Assembly (NCBI GenBank): GCA_017860275.1
Contig: JAFNAQ010000001.1
Span: forward strand, 1 to 64,000
From: Bacteroidota bacterium
GTDB taxonomy: Bacteria; Bacteroidota; Bacteroidia; Bacteroidales; P3
Length of the DNA: 64,000 nt
Direction of reading: 5' to 3'
In this document: positions 35,416 through 43,141 of the stretch, one piece after another
Layout: each line of letters begins with the position of its first letter
How positions within the stretch are numbered: position 1 is the first letter of the stretch
Program-made: the position numbers and the translations under genes
The notes under the pieces: generated by a model
Database searches by the model: none
What the model was told of the DNA's origin: nothing
The model's input: only the letters and a program-made list of their open reading frames with translations

Positions 35416-36651
35416 TTATTTCTCCAAAATACCGTCTATTGTTTTTCTTAATGTATTTCCCATATCCTCGGAATATCCTGAAAAAACTTGTTCAACATTT
35501 CTATCCTTACCTAGGATATATAATGTTGGATAACCTCTCACTTTATATTGTTCAAAAACAATTTTTCTATCCAAAAACGCAATATCATATTTAATTCCCT
35601 TCTTTGATATAAAATCCTTAAACTCTTTAATAGGCATCGAAGAATCCATTGGATCAATGCCTACAATAACAATTCCCTTCTCCTTATATTCCTCGTATAT
35701 TGAATCTAGAATAGGAAGGGCAAACATACAGGGTGGGCAAGACCTATAAAAGAAATCCAATAATATCACCTTTGTCTTAAGTTCACTCAACTTAATTTTC
35801 TTACCCTCAATAGTAGTTAAATCTAAATCGGGTGCAATTTCTCCTATTTCCAACATCTTGTTTTCTTTTTCTTCCTTTTCCTTTTCTGCCTTGAAAGAAA
35901 ATTTCTCTATCTTGAAATATTTAGGAATATCATTTCCTTCGAAGATATTGGAATTAAGTTTTATATCTAATTTGTACTTTACCAAGGAAAGTTCTGTATA
36001 TTGATAAATGGTATCCTTGGTCGTCTTATCATAGATAGTTACAATCGACTTAGCATTAGTAATAATACAATCCTCTTTATCTATTTCAAATATATTTTCA
36101 CGTCTTAGTATATCCCAGACTTGGATATCCAACACACTGTCGGAATAGACTCTAACAACATAGTGTACCCTGTTATTAATATTTTTTTCTCCCAAAAGTT
36201 CAAGAGTATATCCCTCATTCTTCAAAGAATCCGAATTTGATAATTTTTGCTTGGTGAATTCTGGCAACTCAAGATCATCAAAATAATAATCTCTATCCTT
36301 TTTTAAATCATTATATGAAAATACCTTTGCAGTACTGTCTCTATAATATACATTTCTCATCTTTTTGCCATCATATAGGTTCTCAAATCTAAGAGTATCA
36401 CGTGAATAATACTTTATCGCAAACTTAAGCGGAAATATATTATCCTTATTTATTTTTTGGAAAAATAGATTTTGAATTTCCCTATTGGTATCTAAATCAG
36501 TCATATACTTAACAGATCTACTAATCTCACAGTAACCCGTTTTAACTCCTAACGAGGTCTGAATCATTTTGTCGTATATCTCTTCAACCGTTTGTGAAAA
36601 CGACAATAAGGAAGAAAATACTAAAACTACAAATAAAATACTCTTTTTCAT
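35416..36651 (-). CDS. TlpA-like thioredoxin-family protein, exported
   Basis: A 411-residue exported protein (signal 1-19, LLSFSQ). The N-terminal two-thirds (about 20-265) form an unrecognised beta-rich domain resembling the outer-membrane lipoprotein-sorting-like modules often fused to TlpA domains in Bacteroidota. Residues about 270-411 are a TlpA/AhpC-like thioredoxin: GEIAPDLDLTTIEGKKIKLSEL, then FFYRSCPPCMFALPIL with a CPPC active site, and RGYPTLYILGKD with the cis-Pro. It probably reduces or exchanges disulfides in the periplasm. It ends 32 nt before the M28 gene start, so the two may share a transcript. Confidence 0.85.
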   Translation of the reverse strand: MKKSILFVVLVFSSLLSFSQTVEEIYDKMIQTSLGVKTGYCEISRSVKYMTDLDTNREIQNLFFQKINKDNIFPLKFAIKYYSRDTLRFENLYDGKKMRNVYYRDSTAKVFSYNDLKKDRDYYFDDLELPEFTKQKLSNSDSLKNEGYTLELLGEKNINNRVHYVVRVYSDSVLDIQVWDILRRENIFEIDKEDCIITNAKSIVTIYDKTTKDTIYQYTELSLVKYKLDIKLNSNIFEGNDIPKYFKIEKFSFKAEKEKEEKENKMLEIGEIAPDLDLTTIEGKKIKLSELKTKVILLDFFYRSCPPCMFALPILDSIYEEYKEKGIVIVGIDPMDSSMPIKEFKDFISKKGIKYDIAFLDRKIVFEQYKVRGYPTLYILGKDRNVEQVFSGYSEDMGNTLRKTIDGILEK

Positions 36652-36727
36652 ATATATAAAATTTTTAATTTCGACTATTTACCAAATCATTAAGGATTTA
36701 TTTTCCCTTACTGATAATCTATTATGA

Positions 36728-38164
36728 TTACTTTTCACTATTAACTCCTACCTTTTCACTCCTTTTAAGGGTGAAGATTGATAGAAAGATTAGTGTTGTT
36801 ACTATGCCTATTATTACAGATACCCAATATGGTAAACGTAATCCTTCTGGGGCGTAGAATATATAGGTTGTGCATACACAGGTCATAAACAATGCTGGGA
36901 TAAGAGTTATAAAATAATTTTTATTCTTTTTCCTTAGATATACTGTACATGCCCATAGAGTAAAGACTGATAGGGTTTGATTTGACCAAGCTAAATAACG
37001 CCAAAGTATATCGAAATTGATTTGTAGAAGAATAAAAGTAGCAACAAAGATTGGAATAGATATTATTAAACGATTCTTTATTGGTTTTTGATCAAACTTA
37101 AGGAAATCGGCTATGGTTAGTCGAGCAGACCTAAGAGCTGTATCGCCAGAGGTTAGTGGTGCTGCAACAACTCCAAGCATTGCTATAAAACCACCAAAGA
37201 CTCCAAGCCAATTATCCGATATTGCCTTAACAACTATTGCTGCCTTGTTTGCTGTGGGTGGTAGGGTTGCAACATATTCTTGAAGTCCTTGAATTGAACC
37301 ATAGAAACTACTTCCTGCTCCTGCCCAAATTAAAGTAATTATCCCCTCTGCAATCATTGCACCATAGAATATTCTTCTCCCTGTTTTCTCATCTTTAACG
37401 CAACGTGCCATAAGTGGAGATTGAGTTGCATGAAAACCCGAGATAGCTCCACAAGCAATGGAGATAAACATCATTGGGAATATTGGTAGTTTGTTTGGCT
37501 CTTGATTAGCTATTCCATTCCATATTTCTGGGATAGGAGCTGAATTAGTATAGATGGAGATAAGAATACCTGCTGCCATAAAGAATAAGCAGAATCCAAA
37601 GAAAGGATAAAATCTTCCTATTAATTTATCTATTGGCAAAAGTGTTGCTAATAGATAGTAGACAAATACAATTACCGACCACCAAAGAATTGATATATTA
37701 GAGAATATGCTCTTAAGGATACCGGCAGGACCCGATACAAATACTGCTCCTACTAATATTAATAATAGAATAGAAAAAAATCTTACAAACTGTTTTACAC
37801 CAATACCTAATTGTGAGCCTACAATTTCAGGAAAAGAAGCTCCATTTTGGCGAATAGAAAGCATACCTGAAATATAGTCATGAACAGCTCCACCAAATAT
37901 TGAACCTAAAACAATCCAAAGAAATGCTGCTGGACCATACATAATTCCCATAATTGCTCCAAATATAGGTCCTAAACCAGCAATATTAAGAAACTGTATT
38001 AAGAAAATCCTCCACCAAGACATAGGAACATAATCAACCCCATCAGGATTTGCAATTGCAGGAGTTTTTATTTCATTATTTGCTCCAAAAACTTTTTCTA
38101 CAAAGGCTCCATAGAAAATATACCCAAGAATTAAAAGTATAATAGCCGCAGTAAAACTTATCAT
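36728..38164 (-). CDS. cstA: CstA-family carbon starvation/peptide or pyruvate transporter
   Basis: A 478-residue inner-membrane carrier with about 13 helices. The CstA signature is at the N-terminus: ILGYIFYGAFVEKVFG, then VDYVPMSWWRIFLIQFLNIAGLGPIFGAIMG (about 43-73), and GGAVHDYISGMLSIRQNGASFPEIVG. The length is the short Bacteroidota form (the E. coli protein is about 700). Members take up pyruvate or peptides under nutrient limitation. A -7 element TAATTTTG lies upstream on the minus strand (complement of 38208-38215). The last codons share a GTTAATAGTGAAAAG string with the nearby degenerate intergenic repeats. Confidence 0.93.
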   Translation of the reverse strand: MISFTAAIILLILGYIFYGAFVEKVFGANNEIKTPAIANPDGVDYVPMSWWRIFLIQFLNIAGLGPIFGAIMGIMYGPAAFLWIVLGSIFGGAVHDYISGMLSIRQNGASFPEIVGSQLGIGVKQFVRFFSILLLILVGAVFVSGPAGILKSIFSNISILWWSVIVFVYYLLATLLPIDKLIGRFYPFFGFCLFFMAAGILISIYTNSAPIPEIWNGIANQEPNKLPIFPMMFISIACGAISGFHATQSPLMARCVKDEKTGRRIFYGAMIAEGIITLIWAGAGSSFYGSIQGLQEYVATLPPTANKAAIVVKAISDNWLGVFGGFIAMLGVVAAPLTSGDTALRSARLTIADFLKFDQKPIKNRLIISIPIFVATFILLQINFDILWRYLAWSNQTLSVFTLWACTVYLRKKNKNYFITLIPALFMTCVCTTYIFYAPEGLRLPYWVSVIIGIVTTLIFLSIFTLKRSEKVGVNSEK

Positions 38165-38330
38165 AATAAATTTGTTTGGAATTAGTATTGATATTAGTTT
38201 ATTTGCGCAAAATTAATAATTTAATAGTATTAATTACTCATTTTTATAAAAAAACTCACAAGAAAGATTTTATTTGCATTCAAAGCGAATAGGGAGATAA
38301 GCACTTTCTCCTATCATAAGAAATTTAAAC

Positions 38331-38436
38331 TCCCTAATTGATAAATTATTATTATTTACAACCCAACCCTTAACTTTTCACTATTAGCTTTTCCCTCTTC
38401 ACTTAATAATGCTTCTTCTCTGAAACATTACCCTTA
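38331..38436. repeat. Degenerate intergenic repeat, copy A
   Basis: This block after the 166-residue lipoprotein gene contains ACAACCCAACCCTTAACTTT, CACTATTAGCTTTTCCCTC and ACATTACCC, which recur in order in the next two intergenic gaps. The rest of the 38165-38440 gap is featureless apart from the cstA promoter. Confidence 0.6.
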
Positions 38437-38440
38437 TCAA

Positions 38441-38941
38441 TTACCTAGGCTTATACCAATTATCTTTAATCTTAATCCATTTCGTTTCTTTGCTGCGTTT
38501 TTGCAATTCACTTTCATCAATAAACCTTGCAAGTGAAATAGTTTCTACGTCTTTCAGATATACAAAAACATTTCCCACATTATCAACATCTAATCTTGGT
38601 ATTGTATACTTCATAAATGTTTGTGCCAATTGTTCAAGTTTTAAAGTGTCAGCTTCAACTGAGTATTCTGTCGTCCATTTTGCTTTTATTACTTGATGCT
38701 TTATTTTATCCATTGTTACAAAATAGCATGCTTCTTTTTTATTATCATTTACAATGTAAGATACAAGCATTGCAAGAATTTCTTGGTTTTTATCTCCTCC
38801 ACGTTTGAAAACATTAACACCTTTAAATTGAGAAAAATCCTCAAATTCATTTTTTACAATAAACTCCTTTTCTTTAGATTGACCTAAACAACTAGTTAAT
38901 AATAGTATTATTAAACAGTTAATTATTATTCGTTTTACCAT
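38441..38941 (-). CDS. Hypothetical lipoprotein
   Basis: A 166-residue protein with a lipoprotein signal (LLLTSC, Cys18). I do not recognise the mature domain. It is a mixed alpha/beta sequence with AMLVSYIVNDNKKEACYFVTMDK and TIPRLDVDNVGNVFVYLKDVETISLARF, ending in WIKIKDNWYKPR. It could sit on the inner face of the outer membrane. It is the first of three small minus-strand genes separated by related repeats. Confidence 0.7.
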   Translation of the reverse strand: MVKRIIINCLIILLLTSCLGQSKEKEFIVKNEFEDFSQFKGVNVFKRGGDKNQEILAMLVSYIVNDNKKEACYFVTMDKIKHQVIKAKWTTEYSVEADTLKLEQLAQTFMKYTIPRLDVDNVGNVFVYLKDVETISLARFIDESELQKRSKETKWIKIKDNWYKPR

Positions 38942-38959
38942 ATTTCTTGTTTTTATTCC

Positions 38960-39080
38960 TTCGTGAGATATTTACTCTCCCTTACTCATATATTATTAAG
39001 ATTTGTGATCCAACCCATAATTTTTTCCCTTTTAGTTTTTCCCTCTTAACTCAATAAGTCTCCCAATCTTATACATTACC
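38960..39080. repeat. Degenerate intergenic repeat, copy B
   Basis: About 120 nt with the order CCTTCGTGAGATATTTACT, CCCTTACTCATATATTATTA, CCAACCCATAA, TAGTTTTTCCCTCTTAACTC and ATACATTACC, matching copy C over most of its length with scattered changes. The final ATACATTACC contains the stop codon of the 80-residue gene. Confidence 0.65.
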
Positions 39081-39318
39081 TATTCTTAATATGACAGACT
39101 GATAAAATCAACCCGTAAAGAGAATAGAAAATAAGAATTTTAGCATATAATATTAACTCTAGGAAAAAATCTTTTTTACAAATAGGTATTTGATTAGCAC
39201 TACCATTAGGTAAACAATCGTCGAAATAGTATTTTATATTAACCTCTTGAGAGATATAAAATAAAACGCTATAAATCATTACTATCAATGAAAATAGAAT
39301 GAATATATATAGTGACAT
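39076..39318 (-). CDS. Hypothetical small membrane protein
   Basis: An 80-residue protein with two predicted helices (about 3-22 and 52-74) and a short loop holding three cysteines (DDCLPNGSANQIPICKKD). No family is recognised. Loop cysteines would sit outside if the termini are inside, so a disulfide is possible. Support is modest: length, composition and position within the series of small genes. Confidence 0.5.
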   Translation of the reverse strand: MSLYIFILFSLIVMIYSVLFYISQEVNIKYYFDDCLPNGSANQIPICKKDFFLELILYAKILIFYSLYGLILSVCHIKNR

Positions 39319-39331
39319 ATTTAATATCTTG

Positions 39332-39456
39332 TTATTCCTTAGTGAGTAATTTCCTTTCCCTGATTGATATTATTATGATTTACAACCCAGCCCATAACTT
39401 TTCTCTTATAGTTTTTCACTATTAACTCAATAAAGCTCCTAATCTAATACATTACC
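39332..39456. repeat. Degenerate intergenic repeat, copy C
   Basis: About 125 nt matching copy B in block order: ATTCCTTAGTGAGTAATTT, CCCTGATTGATATTATTATG, CAACCCAGCCCATAACTTTT, TAGTTTTTCACTATTAACTC and ATACATTACC. Its end also contains the stop codon of the adjoining gene. A partial fourth copy (TGCGAGAGATTTACTTTCAC) lies near 39922-39941. Confidence 0.65.
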
Positions 39457-39892
39457 CCTTATAACCCACTAAATAAAATTTCCTCTTATTTATTTTCTTT
39501 CTTTCAAAGAAATAAAGTGTCTGCTTCTCTTTTTCTAGAATAATCAATTTTATGTGTCTAAAATCCCCTTTTATTGGCTCATTAAAATATATTTTATGTA
39601 GACATTTTTCTCCATTCTTCATTTTTTTCATTTTTACCATAAATGATACTCCCTTATAGTACAACGTATCGGGTGTAGGAATATATATTTTATATATTAA
39701 AGAATCGTTCTTAGTTTCATAATTAATTACTTCATTATATCCCATACTAATTTTAGGGTAAAACAAGTCTTTTGTTGTTGTTTTATTATGAAATACAAGA
39801 GTTAAGCTATCCTTTATCGTCTGAGATTGAAGATTCGATAAAGATAGAAAAACAAGTATCAATATTATTGTATGTATCTTGTTAATAATCAT
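39452..39892 (-). CDS. Hypothetical exported protein
   Basis: A 146-residue protein with a signal peptide (about 1-23, LSNLQSQ). The mature part is beta-rich and basic (KIYIPTPDTLYYKGVSFMVKMKKMKNG, HIKLIILEKEKQTLYFFERK). No family is recognised. It lies third in the series of small unrelated exported or membrane proteins and is followed by repeat copy C. Confidence 0.6.
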   Translation of the reverse strand: MIINKIHTIILILVFLSLSNLQSQTIKDSLTLVFHNKTTTKDLFYPKISMGYNEVINYETKNDSLIYKIYIPTPDTLYYKGVSFMVKMKKMKNGEKCLHKIYFNEPIKGDFRHIKLIILEKEKQTLYFFERKKINKRKFYLVGYKG

Positions 39893-40262
39893 TTCTAGCT
39901 CCTTTCATTTCTTTCTTCGGTTGCGAGAGATTTACTTTCACTTACTGATATATTGATTTTTAATCCTTTGTTTGTTCTTGTTTAGCAATATCATCTTATT
40001 ATTTCTTGGTTTAAGATTGATTTGTGCGCCAAAGATAATTATATATTTTGATATATTATTGACTTTGGAGTTTTATTTTAACTAAAACCTTTGTTTTGGG
40101 GTGTTTTTGTAACATTATGTAGGTTTTGATGTTAAATGTTCGTAATGAGATTAGGGGTTGTGGGTTGAATAATTGAAGAGGATGATTGGAGTTTGGGAAA
40201 TGGTTCGTTAATTTCTTGTAATAAATTATGAGGATTTAGGAATTTTGGCGGTGGTTTTTATC

Positions 40263-40282
40263 AGACGCGATAAATCGCGTCT
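40263..40282. repeat. REP-like perfect palindrome
   Basis: AGACGCGAT and ATCGCGTCT are perfect 9-nt complements around AA, followed by CTCTAC. Such GACGCGAT-type GC palindromes are widespread REP elements moved by RAYT transposases in several phyla. The element stands out sharply from the AT-rich surroundings. Confidence 0.75.
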
Positions 40283-40379
40283 CTACTGGGAATTTTATTT
40301 CGTATTTTTCCGAAGAAACCTCATATTTTTGAATATATCTCTGATAAAAAATTACAGAAACGAGGTTTATTTTCAAGTA

Positions 40380-40466
40380 TATAGCGATTTTATTGCTGTA
40401 GAACTTGATTCTAGAAAAATAGAATCTTATTCTATTTCGCTATAATAAGATTCCATAGCAATAAAA
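40380..40466. repeat. Branched inverted-repeat element
   Basis: Outer arms TTTTATTGCTGTAGAA (40388-40403) and TTCCATAGCAATAAAA (40451-40466) pair at 14 of 16 positions. Inside are two perfect hairpins: GATTCTA/TAGAATC (40407-40426) and CTTATT/AATAAG (40426-40449). The single strand could fold as a three-way junction. TATAGCGA and TCGCTATA give an alternative pairing. Confidence 0.65.
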
Positions 40467-40510
40467 CAAGGAAATATTGCATTTTTGGGAGAGTTCTATT
40501 TCTTAATATT

Positions 40511-40535
40511 AACAAGCAAAGTAACCTTTGTTGTT
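40511..40535 (-). terminator. Hairpin at the end of msrB
   Basis: CAAAG and CTTTG around TAAC, extended by AACAA/TTGTT with one bulged base, overlap the msrB stop codon. It could end the lipocalin-msrB transcript, though the downstream T run is weak. Confidence 0.4.
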
Positions 40536-40899
40536 ATTTCTTAGGTTTAAAATCTAATGAGATTGAGTTTACACAATGTCTTGTGTTCTTGTCTGTAAAT
40601 CCTTCTCCTTCGAAGACATGCCCTAAGTGACCATTACATTCTGCACAAACGATTTCTGTTCTCCTTCCATCAGCATCGAGAACTCTTTTTATCTTATTGG
40701 GCAAAGCATCATCGAAACTTGGCCACCCACATCCTGCATCAAACTTATCTTCTGAGCGGAAAAGCTCTGTTCCACATTGTTTGCAAACATATACTCCCTC
40801 TTCTTCGAAATCGTAATATTTTCCAGTAAAGGCTCTTTCTGTTCCTTTATTTATTATTACGTTTCTTTCATCGTAATTTAATTCTTTCAAATTTTTCAT
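40534..40899 (-). CDS. msrB: Peptide-methionine (R)-S-oxide reductase
   Basis: Reduces the R form of methionine sulfoxide in proteins. The 121-residue protein has both zinc Cys pairs (CKQCGTELF about 39-47, CAECNGHLGHVF about 85-96), the substrate-site GCGWPSFDDAL, and the catalytic Cys in RHCVNSISLDF near the end. It starts directly after the lipocalin gene with no gap, so an oxidative-repair enzyme and a lipid-binding lipocalin are co-expressed. It has no signal peptide and is cytoplasmic. Confidence 0.97.
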   Translation of the reverse strand: MKNLKELNYDERNVIINKGTERAFTGKYYDFEEEGVYVCKQCGTELFRSEDKFDAGCGWPSFDDALPNKIKRVLDADGRRTEIVCAECNGHLGHVFEGEGFTDKNTRHCVNSISLDFKPKK

Positions 40900-41454
40900 T
40901 CAGTTGTTTTCAAAATTAATATTCTTAGATTGATCTACCCAAATTATCTTTGAGGTATCATAACCCCTCTCTTTAGCTCTTTTTATAAGAAATTCTAACA
41001 CATCATCACTAAGCTTTGGACTGCGACTCAATATCCATAGATATTTATCGGAGCTAGAGCCTATAAGAGCATAGGAATAATTCTCCTTATCTAACTCCAA
41101 GATATTATACTCTCCGTAGAACCAAAGGAAAAATGAAACCTTTAGTTTTGCAGGATTATTTTTATCTGCTGGCTTTGCCTTACCAATTGCGCGTTTAAAT
41201 TTCCCTTGAAAGCTATCTTTATAGCCGCTATTAACAACCTTAATTGTACCATCTTCATTGAGAGAATACATTGCAGTAGTGCCAACCATACCTCTTTCGA
41301 AAGAGTGGTCAAAACGTCCTATCTCAAACCAAAGTCCTAGATAGCGATTAATATCAAAGTCTTTAATAGTAGTCATATTGATATTGTTTTCTTTCTGAGC
41401 ACAAGAATTAAATCCCATGAACGAGAATAATATTAAAAATAGAATTTTTCTCAT
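40900..41454 (-). CDS. Bacterial lipocalin (Blc-like), lipoprotein
   Basis: A 184-residue lipocalin with a lipoprotein signal (FMGFNSC, Cys18). The lipocalin start motif is FDINRYLGLWFEIGRFDHSFERG (about 34-56), and the later strands IKVVNSGYKD, LKVSFFLWFYGEYNILELDKENYSYALIGSS and WILSRSP match Blc-type proteins, which bind fatty acids or lysophospholipids. Probably on the outer membrane's inner face. It shares a transcript with msrB, pointing to membrane damage repair, which is inference. Confidence 0.9.
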   Translation of the reverse strand: MRKILFLILFSFMGFNSCAQKENNINMTTIKDFDINRYLGLWFEIGRFDHSFERGMVGTTAMYSLNEDGTIKVVNSGYKDSFQGKFKRAIGKAKPADKNNPAKLKVSFFLWFYGEYNILELDKENYSYALIGSSSDKYLWILSRSPKLSDDVLEFLIKRAKERGYDTSKIIWVDQSKNINFENN

Positions 41455-41550
41455 AAATAATCAATTTAAGATAGAACAAAACAAAATGGAATAAGTTTTG
41501 CTTGATAAAATGATATTAAAGCTTTTGGTGATATTTTTTTAATTCGAATA

Positions 41551-42408
41551 TTATTCCTCTAACAGATATTTTCTCACTCCTGACCATAGAAAGCCTTTGG
41601 CTTCTTGTTTAATATCAATTTCCGATTTATTGATTCTTCTTTTGGATAATAGCTTTAGACTAAATCCTGTTTTTATTATTTGAAACTTCCATTTTCCAGC
41701 TTCAAGTGCCCCTTGAGGACAAGAATATATACATCCTAAGCACATATCGCATTTGCTATCAAAAGATGCTTTTTGGTCTATTATTGAAATGTTTTTGGAA
41801 GGGCAGTTTTTTACACATAGACCGCAAGCAGTACAAGAGTCATGAGTGATAATATTTTGTCCAAACTTGACTGTAAATTTATTTTCCCCTTCGCCACAGT
41901 ATGAAATTAACCTATCAATGAGAATTGGAGATGTTCTCTTTCTTACACCATTGATAATATCATCAACTATTTTGTTTACCTTTATAGGCAGAATGTCTAA
42001 TAATAGTAGGGATAATGTTTCTGAGGTTGGTATCATCCAATTATTTGGCATAATTACCATTTGCTCATATATTACATCGAAGCCTCTTTGTGATAACTTC
42101 TTTATTGCCTTTGTTCTACAAGCAGTATTTGAAATCATTTCACCTCCTGCCGAAACAGATATTACTACTGCCATTTTATTCTCTCCAAAATTATCATCAA
42201 TCCATGAATAAACTGGTGCAGGAGCATTAAATGCGTGAACAGCATATATTAAGAATAGAGTATCAAATTCTTCTTCTTTTATTGTCTTGCCTGAAATAAT
42301 TCTCTCTATTGATACTTCAATATTTTTTGAAATTAGATTTTCTTTAAATGTATTAGCTACAATTTCACTTCCTCCTGTACCGGTGTAATACACTATCTTT
42401 GCTTTCAT
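41551..42408 (-). CDS. EFR1-type flavodoxin/ferredoxin fusion protein
   Basis: A 285-residue protein: an N-terminal flavodoxin-like domain (KIVYYTGTGGSEIVA, residues 3-17) and a C-terminal pair of [4Fe-4S] motifs (CTACGLCVKNCP and CDMCLGCIYSCP). EFR1 proteins are presumed electron carriers but their partners are unknown. Met at 42408 is chosen because it overlaps the ComB stop as ATGA. A start 18 residues upstream would give a basic, unrelated extension inside ComB. It is the last gene of the pepD run. Confidence 0.88.
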   Translation of the reverse strand: MKAKIVYYTGTGGSEIVANTFKENLISKNIEVSIERIISGKTIKEEEFDTLFLIYAVHAFNAPAPVYSWIDDNFGENKMAVVISVSAGGEMISNTACRTKAIKKLSQRGFDVIYEQMVIMPNNWMIPTSETLSLLLLDILPIKVNKIVDDIINGVRKRTSPILIDRLISYCGEGENKFTVKFGQNIITHDSCTACGLCVKNCPSKNISIIDQKASFDSKCDMCLGCIYSCPQGALEAGKWKFQIIKTGFSLKLLSKRRINKSEIDIKQEAKGFLWSGVRKYLLEE

Positions 42409-43136
42409 AATAATAGAGCATTTTTTAGTTTGTCGCCTATTAGTCTTGGAACGACTGGGCATGTGTCTAAGGTAAATGTATATTCAAAAACATCGTCAAG
42501 ATGATGATTTCTTAGCCTATGAATATGTGAGGCTCTATCCATAAACTCCAATAAATTTGATTGGGCAAGTTTCCAAAGCTCTAATGAGCAATAAGAAGAA
42601 TCATTATGAATAATGAATCTTGAATTATTTAATAATCTTTCAATCAATGCTCCTGCGAAAATACTATCCTCTAAACAAAAGTTATTCTTCCATCCAGAAC
42701 ATAAGATAAGAATATTCTCATCTTTCTTCGATAAATAATCAGCTAGTACACTTAAATTAGAAAAAGCACCGATAAGGATTTCATTAGCTCCGGCATCTTT
42801 TGCCATAGTAATTGCAACTGTGCCATTTGTTGTTGAATGAACAATCTCTTTCCCTATTATTTTATCATTCATAAACTCAAAAGCTCCATTTCCAAAATCA
42901 GCAAAGTCAAAATTTCTTTCTATTCTCTCGCCGGCAACTATATATCCCTTAGATTTATATTCCTTTGCCTCTTCCAAAGTCAAAACTGGAATAATTGCCT
43001 CAACACCCCAATTAAACGCAGAACAAATTGATGTAGTTGCTCTAAGTATATCTACTATTACTATTATTGTATTGTCCTTTAACTTTCTATATTTGAATAA
43101 TGCTGGAGAAAAAACAACCTCTATCTGTCTATGCAT
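42405..43136 (-). CDS. comB: 2-phosphosulfolactate phosphatase family protein (ComB)
   Basis: A 243-residue ComB-family protein. The family carries out dephosphorylation of phosphosulfolactate in coenzyme M or sulfolactate pathways, but many Bacteroidota members have no such pathway, so the substrate here is uncertain. Diagnostic stretches are IIVIVDILRATTSICSAFNWGVEAIIPV (about 24-51), VAGERIERNFDFADFGN, IVHSTTNGTVAI and LCSGWKNNFCLEDSIFAG. No other sulfolactate genes are near. It overlaps the EFR1 gene by 4 nt and follows the T9SS type B protein gene by 5 nt. Confidence 0.9.
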   Translation of the reverse strand: MHRQIEVVFSPALFKYRKLKDNTIIVIVDILRATTSICSAFNWGVEAIIPVLTLEEAKEYKSKGYIVAGERIERNFDFADFGNGAFEFMNDKIIGKEIVHSTTNGTVAITMAKDAGANEILIGAFSNLSVLADYLSKKDENILILCSGWKNNFCLEDSIFAGALIERLLNNSRFIIHNDSSYCSLELWKLAQSNLLEFMDRASHIHRLRNHHLDDVFEYTFTLDTCPVVPRLIGDKLKNALLL

Positions 43137-43141
43137 AAGGA

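Larger units (their letters stand above)
39893..40533. other. Long non-coding gap with palindromic elements
   Basis: This 640-nt stretch has no convincing gene. From left to right it holds a partial copy of the degenerate repeat (39916-39955), plain AT- and G-rich sequence (40000-40255), a GC-rich REP-like palindrome (40263-40282), a branched inverted-repeat element (40380-40466) and a hairpin at the msrB end. Confidence 0.7.

Noticed and set aside
38331-39456. Integron attC sites for the degenerate repeats.
   Set aside because: I found no convincing GTTRRRY/RYYYAAC core pair or long dyad in the copies and no integrase; only the layout is cassette-like.
40245-40445. A 66-codon open frame in the long gap.
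   Set aside because: It runs through the REP-like palindrome and the inverted-repeat element, has no family resemblance and an unnatural composition.
42409-42462. An 18-residue N-terminal extension of the EFR1 protein.
   Set aside because: It lies within the ComB coding region, is basic and unlike the family; the ATGA overlap marks the internal Met as the start.
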